Shown here: positions 47,336-58,463 of the stretch, one piece after another
Numbering within the stretch: the first letter of the stretch is position 1
Layout: each line of letters opens with the position of its first letter
Source of the DNA: Myxocyprinus asiaticus
Lineage: Eukaryota; Chordata; Actinopteri; Cypriniformes; Catostomidae
Reading direction: 5' to 3'
NCBI RefSeq assembly: GCF_019703515.2
Contig: NC_059374.1
Coordinates: forward strand, 13,676,245 to 13,740,244
DNA length: 64,000 bases
The notes under the pieces: model-generated
What the model was told of the DNA's origin: nothing
Seen by the model: only the letters and a program-made list of their open reading frames with translations
Database searches by the model: none
Made by a program: the position numbers and the translations under genes

Positions 47336-48885
47336 TTATTGTTATGTTAATGTTATTAAAACATTCTTTAATAAACATAAAATTAAAAGTGTGGACACAT
47401 TTTAGTCAGCAAAGTTATCAAGATATTTCGAGAAACTACAAAATCAATGGTCATCACGTCAGTCTGTTGACCTCAAAGGTTTCTTGTTGTCAGCAATAAC
47501 AGGCCACATCACTATACAGATGCTGAGGGGCACTTTTGGGAATTATATAGTAACACAAAGGGCTCTTGCAAATGTGGCAATATTTGGTGCCTTGGGAGTT
47601 AGAACAATTTGAGCAACCCAAGTAAACACAACTTAAGTTGTGCATCTTGACTGGTTGTGTTGCAGCTAGCCAATCATATTAGAATAAGTGAATTTAGCTA
47701 GCACATGCCAGTTTTGAATGTAATATTCATCAGATGGTCAGTAAGCAGACTGTGGGCAGTTTTTGGGCTGAAACTAAACAGAAGAGGGGAGAACAACAGA
47801 AAGCAGGGCAAGAAGGTGTAAACATTAAACAATGGTTTGAGGAACTTGTTCCTTCATTAAATGAAATGTAATTGTGAAGGAGATGCCTGGAGCAGTTTCA
47901 TAGACAGATGAGCAGCTAATCCTATATATCAGTTTATTTTGAAATGGGCAGATATTAGTATGAAGTTTCAATGATGAAGAACAGCGCAGACGCTGAAGCT
48001 ATTATGCCAGAAGTTTCTACTTCCTGTTGCTCCAAACTTTTCTTGCTCCCACTCATTGCCTTCTCACATGTTTGTAGAATTCATGCATTTAGTCATCTTT
48101 AAGATGTATGTTTATGCAAAACTCTGACATTCTCTGAATAGCAGTGCTTTAACAGTAGGTGGTTAATTATATATTTCATCTGTTCTTTAACTCATTATCT
48201 GTGACCTTGATGTAAGGCTGTACTGTGTCATTTTTGTGTTTTGTTACATGGTATAATTAAACTGCAAGTCAGAATGTGGGTGATCGTACAGTAGATACAG
48301 TAAGATGAAGAACGTACATGGGTGTGAGTTAAAGATACTGGTGAGTGGCAAACCAAGTTCCATACAGTAAGTCCCTAATGATGTTGCCATTGCAGAATTT
48401 CACCCTGTTCTGCTTCTTTCCACAGAAGAAAAAGTGTTTCTGGGTCTGGGTGGAAAAATTAGTTCCACACCGGCCCCTTAAACTTTTGGTCTTGAACAAC
48501 GCATCACCAAAGTTAAAGGCTGGCTGGTGGGAGCCTTTTTCAAATCAACTGTCTAGATTTATGCAAAATAAAAGTCAACAATATGAGAACAATCCCATTT
48601 AATCAACAAAGCTGTCTGCACTGGAAAAGCCTAAAGTGTGTGGCATGATGCAATGTGCATTTAGTTCTTGTTCACCTTGTTCCATTTGTGACGTGTTGCA
48701 CAGCTTTTCCAGCCACTTTAATTTCCTAGTACGTCTGAAGTAAATTAATTTTATTTAGAAATATCATCTGTGAATTTATTGCAGAGGCAGTTTTAAGTAC
48801 ATCATTCACAAGTTGATTTTTCTGAAGAGTATTAACACTGTAGATCTGTGGTGCTAATGTTGCTGTGTTTGAGCTTCCTGAGCAG
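47336..48885. other. No gene seen
   Basis: Apart from the repeat fragment at 47495-47625, the sequence is AT-rich and unrecognised. A splice-acceptor-like TTCTTTCCACAG occurs near 48425, but no convincing exon follows. Confidence 0.35.
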
Positions 48886-49110
48886 CCTGGAGTGCATTTC
48901 TCAAAAGCATCGTTAGCCAACTATGGTTGCAAGTTCCATTGTTAGCAACATAGTTCAATGATTTGGTCTTTCCCGATACCATAGTTCCAACGAACATTTG
49001 CAAACAACATTGCAAAGTTGTGTAAACAACTTTGTGTAAAAGTTGTGGTTGGAGCTACAGCTTTCCACCTGTGGTTAGAAACATAGTTTCTTGCTAGTTT
49101 CCGGTGTTTT
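48886..49110. repeat. Dispersed repeat (AAAAGCATCGTTAGC type)
   Basis: The phrase CTCAAAAGCATCGTTAGCCA, with recurring GCAAGTTCCATTG and ACCATAGTTCCAACGAAC, is one I recognise from cyprinid repeats. A poly-T run follows at 49110-49130. Confidence 0.45.
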
Positions 49111-49629
49111 TTTTTTTTTTTTTTTTTAAGAGATATCTACCCAGATTTTTTTTTATTTTTTTTTTAGGATTAATAACAGTATTTTTAAACTTTGGTGAAA
49201 ATCTGTTGTTTTTGATCTTCTATCTCCTCCAAAAGCACTTGAAGTTCAGTCTTTGAAAATTGCAGTTCCCACATCATTTTAATTCACGTGTCTTTAGTAC
49301 ATGACTTGTATGAGAAGTATATAAATAGATAATGCAAAAAAAAAAAAAAAAAAAAAAAACAGCAATAGAACAACAATAAATCATTCACCCCCACACCTTT
49401 TTTGTTTAAATTATTTAAATTATTTTTAATCGCAACAAACTTTTCGATCATTTCTTTTCACAAAAATTGTGTTGCTCTATCATTATGTAATGCAAAGACG
49501 TTTTGTACATCATCATGTATATTTGGACCAGAAAAGGAGACCCTTACGGAGAAGGTGCATTTAGCCCTATTGTACACTACCATGCAGTTCATTCTAAATC
49601 TTTCATTTTATCACAGAACCTTACAAAAA

Positions 49630-49912
49630 AATCTAGAGGTCTGGCAAACTAGCCGCAAGCTTGCCACAAATTTGCTGCAAATTTGCCACTTATTATTTGC
49701 ATATGCAAATTAGCTTGTGATTCGCTGCAAATGTTTGCCTGAAGTTTGCAGCTCTTCACCGGTAGTAGTGAACCTGCAGCAAACCTTTGGCTACAATGGA
49801 CAATTTTCCGCAAGTTTGCCGTTAAGCCCATTTGCATGTGAAAATAATCAGTGGCAGTTTTGCAGCAAGTTTGCAGCAAATTTGCCATAAACTCTCAATT
49901 TTTGTTAGGGGA
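49630..49912. repeat. Inverted repeat with GCAAATTTGC motifs
   Basis: The left part (TGGCAAACTAGCCGCAAGC, ACAAATTTGCTGCAAATTTG) and the right part (CAGCAAGTTTGCAGCAAATT, TGCCATAAACTC) are approximate inverses. GCAAATTTGC-like words recur throughout. A perfect palindrome ATTTGCATATGCAAAT lies at 49695-49710. Confidence 0.65.
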
Positions 49913-51589
49913 GTTAAGACTTCCAATCCAGAAGTTATTACACCCTGGGCAACATCATTAACGACATTGTTGAACCGACTTGGTTCGAACAACAATTGTG
50001 CTGATTGCTCCGATTACTGCTACACTAAGAGTCATGACAGACAGATTAATCACACACGCTAAGAGTGCCTACCTGATACCCGATTTTCTGACTTGGGAGG
50101 AGACAAACTGGTGGTGTAGAGTAATGTCTCTGTAGTTAATAATGGTTTTATTCATTTTTTTAAATGGAGCTGCCTTGTAATCAAGGGCAGAGCTAGGGGG
50201 TGGCCTTTTCTATAATTTTTTTCTTAGGCAAAATGAATGTTTCTTGTAGATTAATCTATCTCTTTACAGCCACAACACACGGAAAACTTTTCAGGTTTGG
50301 GTGCATCTTTCAAAATAGCAATGGGAGATCCTGATCTGTTGTGTAAGAAGGTAGTTCCACACGCAAGAGCGTTTTTGGACAGTCCTTATTTTTTTCTTAT
50401 TTATTTACTTGTACATGTAACTGTTGTATAAAAGCAATATCATACTCATGCTGTTTTGTCCACATATCAGCAAGACTCTGATTACCTATGGCTGAATAAC
50501 AGCTGTGCTGATATATGGACATACAGCTCTCTTACTTGTTTAAAATTGCTTTATTATTGTAGGTTTACCAAAGTGAATCAGGGTAAGCCAAGGACAGTAT
50601 TATGTTGAACCCGCTCAATAATGAGCTTTTGGTTCATTACCAAAAAATCTTTCGTAGTGCAGCTTTAAATTAATTCAGATATTAAAATATGTTCTTAAAG
50701 CTAGGAGTAAGTCTTGTAAACAAAGACTGTGATGTGCAATGTTTATTTTTGGGCAGGTTATGTAGGAACACAGTCACTTATGTCATAGTTCGGCTGGAAA
50801 CGTGGCCCGGATCAGGGAGAAATTAGCAGATCCCCTGGCAAAACACTGACACCAGCACTATTTAGTTGAAAAAGGGGTAAAATCAAACAATCACCATCCG
50901 CTATTCCACCTTCTTCTTGACCTATTGAGACACTTTAAGAAATCAGCAAATTCACCAGTTCTCTACAGGCTGTGTGAGAGTTTTTTTTTTTTTTTTTTTT
51001 TTAAGAAGGAATATGTTTCAATTCATTTCTACGTATGTATCTGTAAACACTGCATTTTAAGCACACACACCCAGACAGATCCACACACACAAGACACATA
51101 TTAGTAGAGTAAATGAAAACTGCCAACCCTGAGATAAACTGAAATGATATGGTCATGACAGAACAGCCACTTGCTCAGAGCAGCAGTTCAGCTGTTGCAC
51201 ATAATTATTGTGAGATTGCATTAAATGCATGTCTGTGAATCCCTGCTGTCAGGTGTCTGGTCCACTTGCTTTAACCTTTCCTGTGCTTGTTGAATGGGGT
51301 ATTCTGGGCTGAGATGCGGAAGAGTAATGTTGGATAATGATACGAGCACTCTGTGCACCTGTGGCTAATGACTCTGCATCTATGTGCTAGCCAACACTGG
51401 GATGATTACAGATATAATCTCATCCAGCCACTATGTATGTGTACCATCCAGTCTGAATTACCTCGGTTATCTGAACTGCTGGTTCTCCTAGATAATGACA
51501 AGGCTTTTTCTTAGTCTCTGTCTCTGTCCATAATTTGACTGAATGCTTTAGCTGATAGAGAACATGTTTCCTACTCGTTTACCAGGGGC
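49913..51589. other. No gene; a repeat copy at 50480-50669
   Basis: 50480-50669 ends with TAGTGCAGCTTTAA, the inverse of the terminus at 38565. 51160-51540 looks like complex single-copy sequence. Nothing coding was recognised. Confidence 0.4.
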
Positions 51590-52352
51590 GAATTCACTAA
51601 ACAGCCTCTTTGCGCTTGGTATTTAAGTGTATAAACCTGTGTCTTATTCACTAATCATTCATTATCTGCAAGCCAATATGTTTTTTTTTAGCTCAGCTTA
51701 AGGGATAGGTTTGATTCCTAGGAAAAATGTATACTGAAAAAACAAAACAAAAAACATATATGCCTGACACAATTTATAATGCATTATGAACTTTCTTACT
51801 GAATACAATTTCAGCATGAAACTGAATTGTATTAAAAATAGATGTTTGTATACATTTTCTATTTATTTTCTATTTATCATGGCAGCAGTGATTCAAATGA
51901 TGGAGAAGAGCGCAATAACCAGACTGATCGCGCTGTGAATTCGGCAACAGTAGGTAGAAAGTTCTGCTCCTGAAATCGGTCTGGGTTGGCGAAATTCGAT
52001 TCACTGCCCCCAGTGGCCAAAGCTGGAAGTGTTATTGAGCATATTTGCATGTGTGAGCTCCAGTTTCCAAAGTGGTGCCAAGAGCGAGTTCTGTTTTTAG
52101 TTGTAAATGATGTAATACAGTCCATAGGAATGCATATTTTATTAACTCTACCCCCTAACCCACACCCCTAAAAATTTAGAGCACAAATGCAACCTCCGAA
52201 TCACACTCACCATTGTTTATATGAACTTTAGGAAGCAACACGTTGATTTCCTGTGTGATCATGTTGGAATCGAGTGCTAAAACAACGCAGACAGTGCATG
52301 GAAATAAACAACACCATCATTGGGCGCAATTCATTCTTAGTGTATTCAGCCC
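51590..52352. repeat. Non-autonomous element bounded by GGGGCGAATTCACTAAA-like ends
   Basis: The left end AGGGGCGAATTCACTAAACAG and the right end TTAGTGTATTCAGCCCT are near inverses. A similar left end occurs at 63313. Its interior (GAGCTCCAGTTTC, GCATATTTTATT, TGCAACCTCCGAATCAC) is shared with 60040-60440, which may be another copy or a nested repeat. Confidence 0.6.
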
Positions 52353-53566
52353 TAAATTGCATAGCTTTCTTACACACACACACACATACACAAACATAGA
52401 GACAGATGCTCTTCCATACAGTGAAAATGCATTCCAGTTGTGTCAGTGTGTTTTATGTAATGGTAACTGGTTTTAGTCCTGAAAACTAGCGAGCAATGAA
52501 AATGTATTCTTGACCTTAATTAAGAATATGTGGAGTGACTTATCAATAGTGAGAATGAGCCGAAACCATGGAAACGGATAAGGAGCAGGGCTTGGAGGAC
52601 AAAAACGACTAGAACATTATAGCCGTTGAGTATCTCATATGATACGTCTGTTAGCGGCACGGTCAAAGTTCACAGCTGAAATGAAGACAGCAGAACCAAC
52701 TACGACGCTGTCACTGTCTGGCTGTTTTGACAGGGATGGATAGTACTAGGTAATTAGCATGTTTCTCAGGAGAGCTCAGGCTTGCCCTGTTTTGTGAGAA
52801 AGTTTGGTTGAGCGAGGGGAAGACAGGCAGGAGAGGGAGAGAAAATGAGAATCTCAGAGCTGGCTTGCAGTGGACTTTTCTGTGCCGCTTCCACCGAATT
52901 TCAGTAGAGGCATTGGTTTAAAGGCTTAAGATTTCACCTTTCACTGAGAAGAGTTCAGCGAAGTGTCAACATAGACACACACACAACACAAACACACTGA
53001 GGCAAGAGATATATGCAAGAACAGGAACTGTGCAAGAAAGAGATGAAAAGAAAGCATGAGAGCTCATTCACATAGACTCTGAGAACTTTTTTTAGTGCTA
53101 AAATCAAGGAGCCGTATGGACTACTTTTTTGATACTTATGGGTCCATTTTAAGCTTTAAAGGGAGTCACTATCAACTGCCATTTTATTACGCTAAGAAAA
53201 AAAAAAAAACAGGAATAGGCCTATTCCTGTAAGTTACATTTGCAAGCAGTTTATCATTACCCAGCATGTCTTTTTCACCTCCTTTCAGACTCCGTTCTGG
53301 TAATTACAACCAGATTACATGTTCTTTTCCTTATTTCTCCTCATCAAGGTCAAACTGAGTTGAATTCCAGAGCTACAATTGAACCTTATAAATGAAATAT
53401 TTTCTATAGATTCACTCCAGCTTCTGAATTCCTTAAATATAGTTGTCTGTCCTTAAATAACTGATAATTAGCTGATAATACATTAGCTGAGTTTAATAAG
53501 ACATTAATAATATCTTCATGTAGACGTCATATATAGCTACAGTATGAAACTGCCCTTTCTTCTAAG
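52353..53566. other. No gene seen
   Basis: It contains a small CA repeat (52372-52392) and ACACAC-rich sequence near 52975-53000. No coding region or known repeat was recognised. Confidence 0.4.
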
Positions 53567-54560
53567 CCTTGCTTGAGCTACGCCAGGACCAGGATCGCTG
53601 GTTTTTTGAAATCTTGCAGACTCAAGCGGAGGACCGGCATGCAATCTGGAGCCTCCTCGGCCAGGAGAAAGCCCCGGCCATGACCCCGGACAGCCGCAGC
53701 TCCCTGCCCCCACCCCCGCTCCTAAAGATGTGGGCGGATGACGATGGCGAAGCCTTCATTGACCTGTTTGAGAGGACCACAGGGATTTGGGGCTGGCCGC
53801 GTGACCAGTGGGCAGCCAGGCTCCTCCCGTTGCTGTCCGGGGTAGCCCAGCTCACTGCCCAACAACTGCCGGCAGCTAACCTCCTGGCCTACGATGACTT
53901 GAAGAGGGCCATCCTGCAGCGGGTGGGTCGGAGTCCGGAGCAGTATTGCCAGCTTTTTCGAACCCTGAAGCTCGGGAAGACCCGTTTGCGTTCTCTCAAT
54001 GGCTCTGAGATGTGTGCTGGAACAGTTGGTCCATCAACTACCCAGTGGGACGGCGGAGTGGATCCAGTGCCACCGCCCGGCATCACTGGAGGAAGCTGTT
54101 CAGCTCGCGGAGGACCATTTGGCGGCGTACATGAGGGCGGAAGAGCCCTCCTCTCTCTCTCTCTCTCTCTCTCTCCTCTCCCCCTGTGTGTTCCCTGGTC
54201 TCTTCCCCCTCTCCTCTTCTCTCTCACTCTGCTCTCTCCCCAGGGCCTGTTCCTGCCCCACGGAGGCGAGGAGCTCTGCCGCCAAGGCCGGTTCCCCGCA
54301 CGCGGGGATTTGCACCACCGTCAGCCCCTACAGTGCCCCGCCACTCTCCCCCTCAGGTGGAAGTGTCCGCCGATGCAAGTGCGGGCGTGGCGCCTGGGCC
54401 GGCCTGCTGGAGTTGCGGGGATCCGGGGCACTTCCGGGATCAATACCCTGTGATGGAGTTGGGAACGGTGGTCCGGATACCCGATACTCCACAGGCTGCC
54501 CCCGATCGGGCCGGAGTGTACCGGATACCATTAAGAGTCAAGGGGGTGTACTCACCAAGC
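53567..54560 (+). pseudogene. gag of the second Gmr1-type element, SCAN-like, frameshifted
   Basis: The first frame (53569-53990) has LRQDQDRWFFEILQTQAEDR and FIDLFERTTGIWGWPRDQWA, then YCQLFRTLKLGKT. After a frameshift and an apparent deletion, the next frame (from 53999) has VLEQLVHQLPSGTAEWIQC and HRPASLEEAVQLAEDHL, strikingly like the C-terminal half of a SCAN domain. A CT microsatellite (54151-54178) is followed by another frame with the zinc knuckle CWSCGDPGHFRDQY (54405-54450). There the last Cys of CX2CX4HX4C is Tyr. Three frames and a damaged knuckle make it non-functional. Confidence 0.85.
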
Positions 54561-54561
54561 C

Positions 54562-54800
54562 TTGGTGGACACGGGTTGTAATCAAACCACTATCCACCAA
54601 TGCTTGGTTCAACACGGGGCGTTGGGCACAACTAAAATGGTGAGGGTGAAGTGTGAGCATGGGGATATTCACAACTACCCTGTGGTGACCCTTGTGATTA
54701 AATTCCGGGGAACAAAACATAGAGTGGAGGCCGCGGTTAGTTCCCGCCTCACCCATCCGCTGATTTTGGGGACTAATTGGCCTGAATTTAGAAATGTTTT
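54562..54800 (+). pseudogene. Aspartic protease of the second Gmr1-type element
   Basis: VDTGCNQTTIH (54565-54600) contains the DTG active-site motif, and HPLILGTNW (about 54755-54780) contains the second conserved strand. No stop lies within the domain. It is fused in frame to the integrase downstream. The open frame begins with TTG rather than ATG, so it was made as part of a polyprotein. Confidence 0.82.
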
Positions 54801-56205
54801 AAAGGGAATATGTGCTGATGGGTCCTGCCCGAAAGTGATGAGATGTGAAATGTGCGATGCTCTGGCAGGGGAGGCGGAGCCGGGGCCATCTTCATCAGCT
54901 CCACGTCAGGATGACGTGAGGGGAGGGGAGACTGCAGCCCCTCCCATCCTCAGGGGATTTCCCGAAGGGGATTTCCCTTTGGAGCAGTCGCGAGACGAAA
55001 CCCTCAAGCACGCCTTTGACCAAGTGAGAGTGATCAATGGTCAACAACTCCAGCCGAATGTCGCACTTTCATATCCATATTTCGCAATTATAAATGAGTG
55101 GTTGTATAGAGTGATGCAGGACGCTCAAACAAAGGAAGATACAACCCAGCTCTTAATAAAGCGGAGCTGTCGGGAAATGGTTTTCCAGGTGGCTCATTGT
55201 AATCCCATGGCGGGTCATCTAGGGGAAAGGAAAACACTGAACCATCTAATAGCCTGTTTTTATTGGCCGGGCATTGGCGGCGATGTCTGCAGGTGGTGTG
55301 CGGCATGCCGCGAATGTCAGCTGGTGAATCCACCGGCCACCCCAAAAGCACCATTGCACCCTCTTCCACTGATCGAGGTCCCCTTCGAGAGAATTGTAAT
55401 AGACCTCGTCGGGCCATTAGAGCGGTCAGCACGCGGACATCATTTTGTATTAGTCCTAGTGGACAATGCAACGCGATATCCGGAAGCTGTGCCTCTATGC
55501 AGCATCTCAGCACGTAGTGTTGCGGAGGCACTCTTCAAGATAATCTACCGGGTGGGGATTCCGAAAGAAATCCTCACCGATCAGGGCACAACCTTTATGT
55601 CACGAACACTACGCGAGCTTTACGAATTATTGGGCAGTAAGTCAATTTGCACCAGCGTTTACCATCCACAAACAGATGGCCTAGTGGAACGGTTTAATAA
55701 AACCCTTAAAAATATGATTCGTAAGTTCGTGCACGAGAATAATAGAAATTGGGACAAATGGTTCGATCCCCTGTTATTTGCAGTATGAGAGGTCCCGCAA
55801 ACCTCCATGGGATTTTCCCCATTCGAGCTGCTATATGGGCGGCGCCCGCATGGCGTGCTTGATGTCATACGCGAAGCTTGGGAGGAGGGACCTTCAAACA
55901 GTAAGACTGAAATTCAATACGTTCTTGATCTTAGAGCAAAACCCCACACCTTGGGGCAACTAACACGGGAGAATTTGCTCCAAGCTCAAGAACGACAGCG
56001 CTGGCTGTATGACGGGAACTCGGCTGTGGGAATTTGCACCAGGAGATAAGGTACTCGTATTACTCCCCACATCGAGCTCCAAAATACTCGCCAAGTGGCA
56101 AGGACCCTTTGAGGTCACACGATGAGTGGGGGATCACGATTATGAGGTAAAGCGAACCGATAGAGGGGGCACACGTCAAATTTATCACCTTAACCTCCTG
56201 AAATT
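54801..56205 (+). pseudogene. Integrase of the second Gmr1-type element, upstream of RT
   Basis: An HHCC-type zinc region (VAHCNPMAGHLGERKTLNHL followed by CAACRECQ) precedes the catalytic core with IVIDLVGPLE, LTDQGTTF and TDGLVERFN. The second Asp and the Glu are 35 residues apart. A TGA at 55786-55788 interrupts an otherwise continuous frame that goes on to 56049 (MGFSPFELLYGRRPHGVLD). A frameshift near 56030 leads to the C-terminal part with LAKWQGPFEV, a GPY/F-like module, and a further stop near 56122. Confidence 0.88.
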
Positions 56206-57246
56206 ATGGAGAGAGGCGGTCCCTGTGATGCTGGCTATGGTAGTTCCAGAGAGGGCAGAGGTTGCCAAACTACAACAAGAGATGCATTTTCCCCTCTACT
56301 GGGTCGCACGAACCTCATCCAACACCACATCGAGGCCGAGCCGGGGGTGGTGGTACGTAGCCGTCCCTACCGATTGCCCGAGCACAAAAAGAAAATTGTT
56401 CGGGATGAATTGGATGCAATACTCGATATGGGGGTAATAGAGGAATCCCACAGCGATTGGTCCAGCCTGGTTGTTCTTGATCCTAAGAGCGACAGGTCTG
56501 TACGGTTCTATGTGGATTATAGAAAAGTCAACGCAGTGTCTAAATTTGATGCATACCCAATGCTTTGCGTTGATGAGTTGCTGGATCGATTGGGCACTGC
56601 TCGATTTTATTCGTCACTGGATTTGACAAAGGATTATTGGCAGATCCCCATGACACCAATTTCCCGTCAAAAAACAGCCTTCTCCACACCGTTCGGATTA
56701 CACCAATTTGTGATGCTTCCATTTGGTTTGTTTGGAGCCCTGGCTACATTTCAGCATCTCATGGACTGAATCCTCAGACCGCGTTCGGCTTACGCCGCTG
56801 CATACTTAGATGACATCATCATTTGCAGTAATGATTGGCAGCGGCACATGCAGCATCTGAGGGCGGTTCTGAGATCGCTGTGACGGGCGGGACTCACAGC
56901 AAACCCCAAGAAGTGCGCGATTGGGCGGGCGGAGGTACGGTATCTGGGGTTCCACTTGGGCCACGGGCAGCTGCGTCCCCAAATTGACAAGACTGCGATG
57001 ATTGTGGCCTGCCTGAGGCCCAAGACCAAAAAGGGGGTGAGACGGTTCCTGGGGCTGGCTGGCTATTATAGGAGATTTGTGCCTAATTATTCGGACGTCA
57101 CCAGCCCGCTGACTGATCTCACTAAAAAGGGAGCTCCAGACCCGGTCCAGTGGACGGAGCAGTGTCAACAGGCGTTTATGCAAGTGAAAGCCGATCTTTG
57201 CGGGGGGCCGCTTTTACATTCACCCGATTTCTCTCTCCCTTTTGTC
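56206..57246 (+). pseudogene. Reverse transcriptase of the second Gmr1-type element
   Basis: One frame with RSRPYRLPEHKKKIVRDELD, VDYRKVNAVSKFDAYPM, SSLDLTKDYWQIPM (first catalytic Asp present), FSTPFGLHQFVMLPFG and YLDDIII (about 56803-56825). The connection region RRFLGLAGYYRRFVPNYSD is at 57035-57095. In-frame TGA codons at 56767 and 56881 inactivate it. Both read CGA-to-TGA in context, suggesting decay of methylated CpG. Confidence 0.88.
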
Positions 57247-57600
57247 TAGCAGACGGATGCTTCAGACAGAGGACTGGGGGCCGTACTCTCGCAGGTGGTG
57301 GAGGGGGAGCAGCGCCCGGTGCTGTACATTAGCCGTAAGCTCTCGCTGAGGGAGACTAAGTACAGCACCATGGAAAAGGAGTGTTTCACCATCAAGTGGG
57401 TGGTCCTCACTCTCCGGTACTACCTGTTGGAGCGGGCCTTCACCATCTGCTCGGATCACGCCCCACTCCAGTGGCTCCACTGCATGAAAGATACCAACGC
57501 GCAGATCACCCGTTGATATCTGGCTCTTCAGCCGTTTAAGTTCAAGGTGGTCCACAGACCGGGAGCGCAGATGGCTGTCGCCGACTTCCTCTCCAGAAAT
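57247..57600 (+). pseudogene. RNase H of the second Gmr1-type element
   Basis: It continues the RT frame after a TAG at 57247: QTDASDRGLGAVLSQ, MEKECFTIKWVVLTLRYYL and CSDHAPLQWL carry the active-site acids. A second stop, TGA at 57514, interrupts the frame just before a segment ending HRPGAQMAVADFLSRNGGGG at 57600. Confidence 0.85.
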
Positions 57601-57611
57601 GGGGGGGGGGG
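57597..57611 (+). promoter_or_regulatory. Polypurine tract of the second element
   Basis: AAATGGGGGGGGGGGG lies directly upstream of the LTR start TGTGGCAG at 57616. The unusually long G run overlaps the last glycine codons of pol. Confidence 0.7.
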
Positions 57612-57615
57612 TATA

Positions 57616-58044
57616 TGTGGCAGCGGGGGCATGGTTAAGCGTCCTTCCGGAGAGTGAGAAAGCGGTAAGGGCGCTTGCACCTGAGCTAGATTATGTTTAT
57701 CACCTGTTTCTAATTCCAGTGAGCATGGGGAGAGTGGCATATAAGCAGCCACGCCACCAGCAGAAGGGAGAGAGAGAGTCTGGCACAAGGAAGGCCACGG
57801 TGCTCCTGAAGCTGTTACATTTATTCTGTTATGTTTGTGAAGCTAATGATTTGAAGTTACTACATGCCTGTGAAGCTGATGTGTTTGAGTTGCTACGTGC
57901 CTGTGGGGCTGATGTGTTTGAGTTGCTGCGTGCCTGTGAAGCTGATGAGTTTGTGAGGTTGTAAAGCACTGAGGTGGCTGATTAAATGTCTGAGCCTGGA
58001 AAACCCGCTTCCCTGTGTTCTTCTTTCACTCTAACCCCCTTACA
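57616..58044 (+). repeat. 3' LTR of the second Gmr1-type element
   Basis: It runs from TGTGGCAGCGGGGGC to CCCCCTTACA (429 bp, TG...CA). It contains a TATA-like GGCATATAAGCAG near 57738, a GAGAGAGAG stretch, a 33-bp tandem repeat (57833-57964) and an ATTAAA-type polyadenylation signal near 57982. The 5' partner is missing, so the ends are inferred from the sequence pattern. Confidence 0.75.
57833..57964 (+). repeat. 33-bp tandem repeat in the LTR, open in one frame
   Basis: Four units of 33 bp, the inner ones matching CCTGTGAAGCTGATGTGTTT plus GAGTTGCTACGTG with few changes. Because 33 is a multiple of three, one frame reads an 11-residue repeat (CEADVFELLRA) four times before TAA. Coding use is unproven. 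Confidence 0.85.
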
Positions 58045-58093
58045 CGGGGTTTCGCCTGTAGAGAAGTAGAATGAGTACTTCAGTAGCAAGCTT

Positions 58094-58463
58094 GGTTTCA
58101 CTTTATATTAGGAGTCTTTAACTACTATGTAATAACATTACAAATACATACAATACAATGTATTTATTGTGTAACTACATTTTGTTTTACAAAATTCTCA
58201 CAATATTTAAATTTTCTGATACTTAGGTTGGGTGCAGTTAGGTTTAGGAGTAGGGGTAGGGTTAGGGTTTAGTTTAGGGTTTAAGGTAATGGTTGGGATA
58301 GGGTTAGGTTTAGGGTTGGGGTAAGGTCAACAGGGTAACTACAGATGTCGTTAATTGTACTTTAAATATTAGTACAATATAACAACATGTATACACATAA
58401 TAAGTACATTGTATCAAATGCTTAAGGACATAGTAGTTAAAAACACCTAGTGTAAAGTGGGTG
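58094..58463. mobile_element. MITE-like element with telomere-like core
   Basis: Inverted ends: TTTCACTTTATATTAGGAGT and the inverse of CACTTTACACTAGGTGTTTT, then TTTAACTACTATGT on both sides. The middle (58230-58325) is a series of imperfect TTAGGG/TTAGGTTTAGG units. No coding region. Confidence 0.75.

Larger units (their letters stand above)
53567..58044 (+). mobile_element. Second Gmr1-type Ty3/gypsy element, 5'-truncated
   Basis: It starts abruptly inside gag with no 5' LTR, and contains gag, protease, integrase, RT and RNase H in that order. A G-rich polypurine tract and a 3' LTR (57616-58044) follow. Its proteins differ strongly from those of the 14.7-22.2 kb element, so it is a different family of the same integrase-first group. 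Lesions are fewer, and the pol region from 56206 to 57600 is a single frame with four stops, so the insertion appears younger. Confidence 0.9.

Noticed and set aside
48345..48602. Exon after a splice-acceptor-like TTCTTTCCACAG
   Set aside because: The frame after it resembles no protein family, and the phase cannot be tied to exon 1.
53889..54318. Minus-strand Arg/Glu-rich open frames
   Set aside because: Antisense of gag and of the CT microsatellite.
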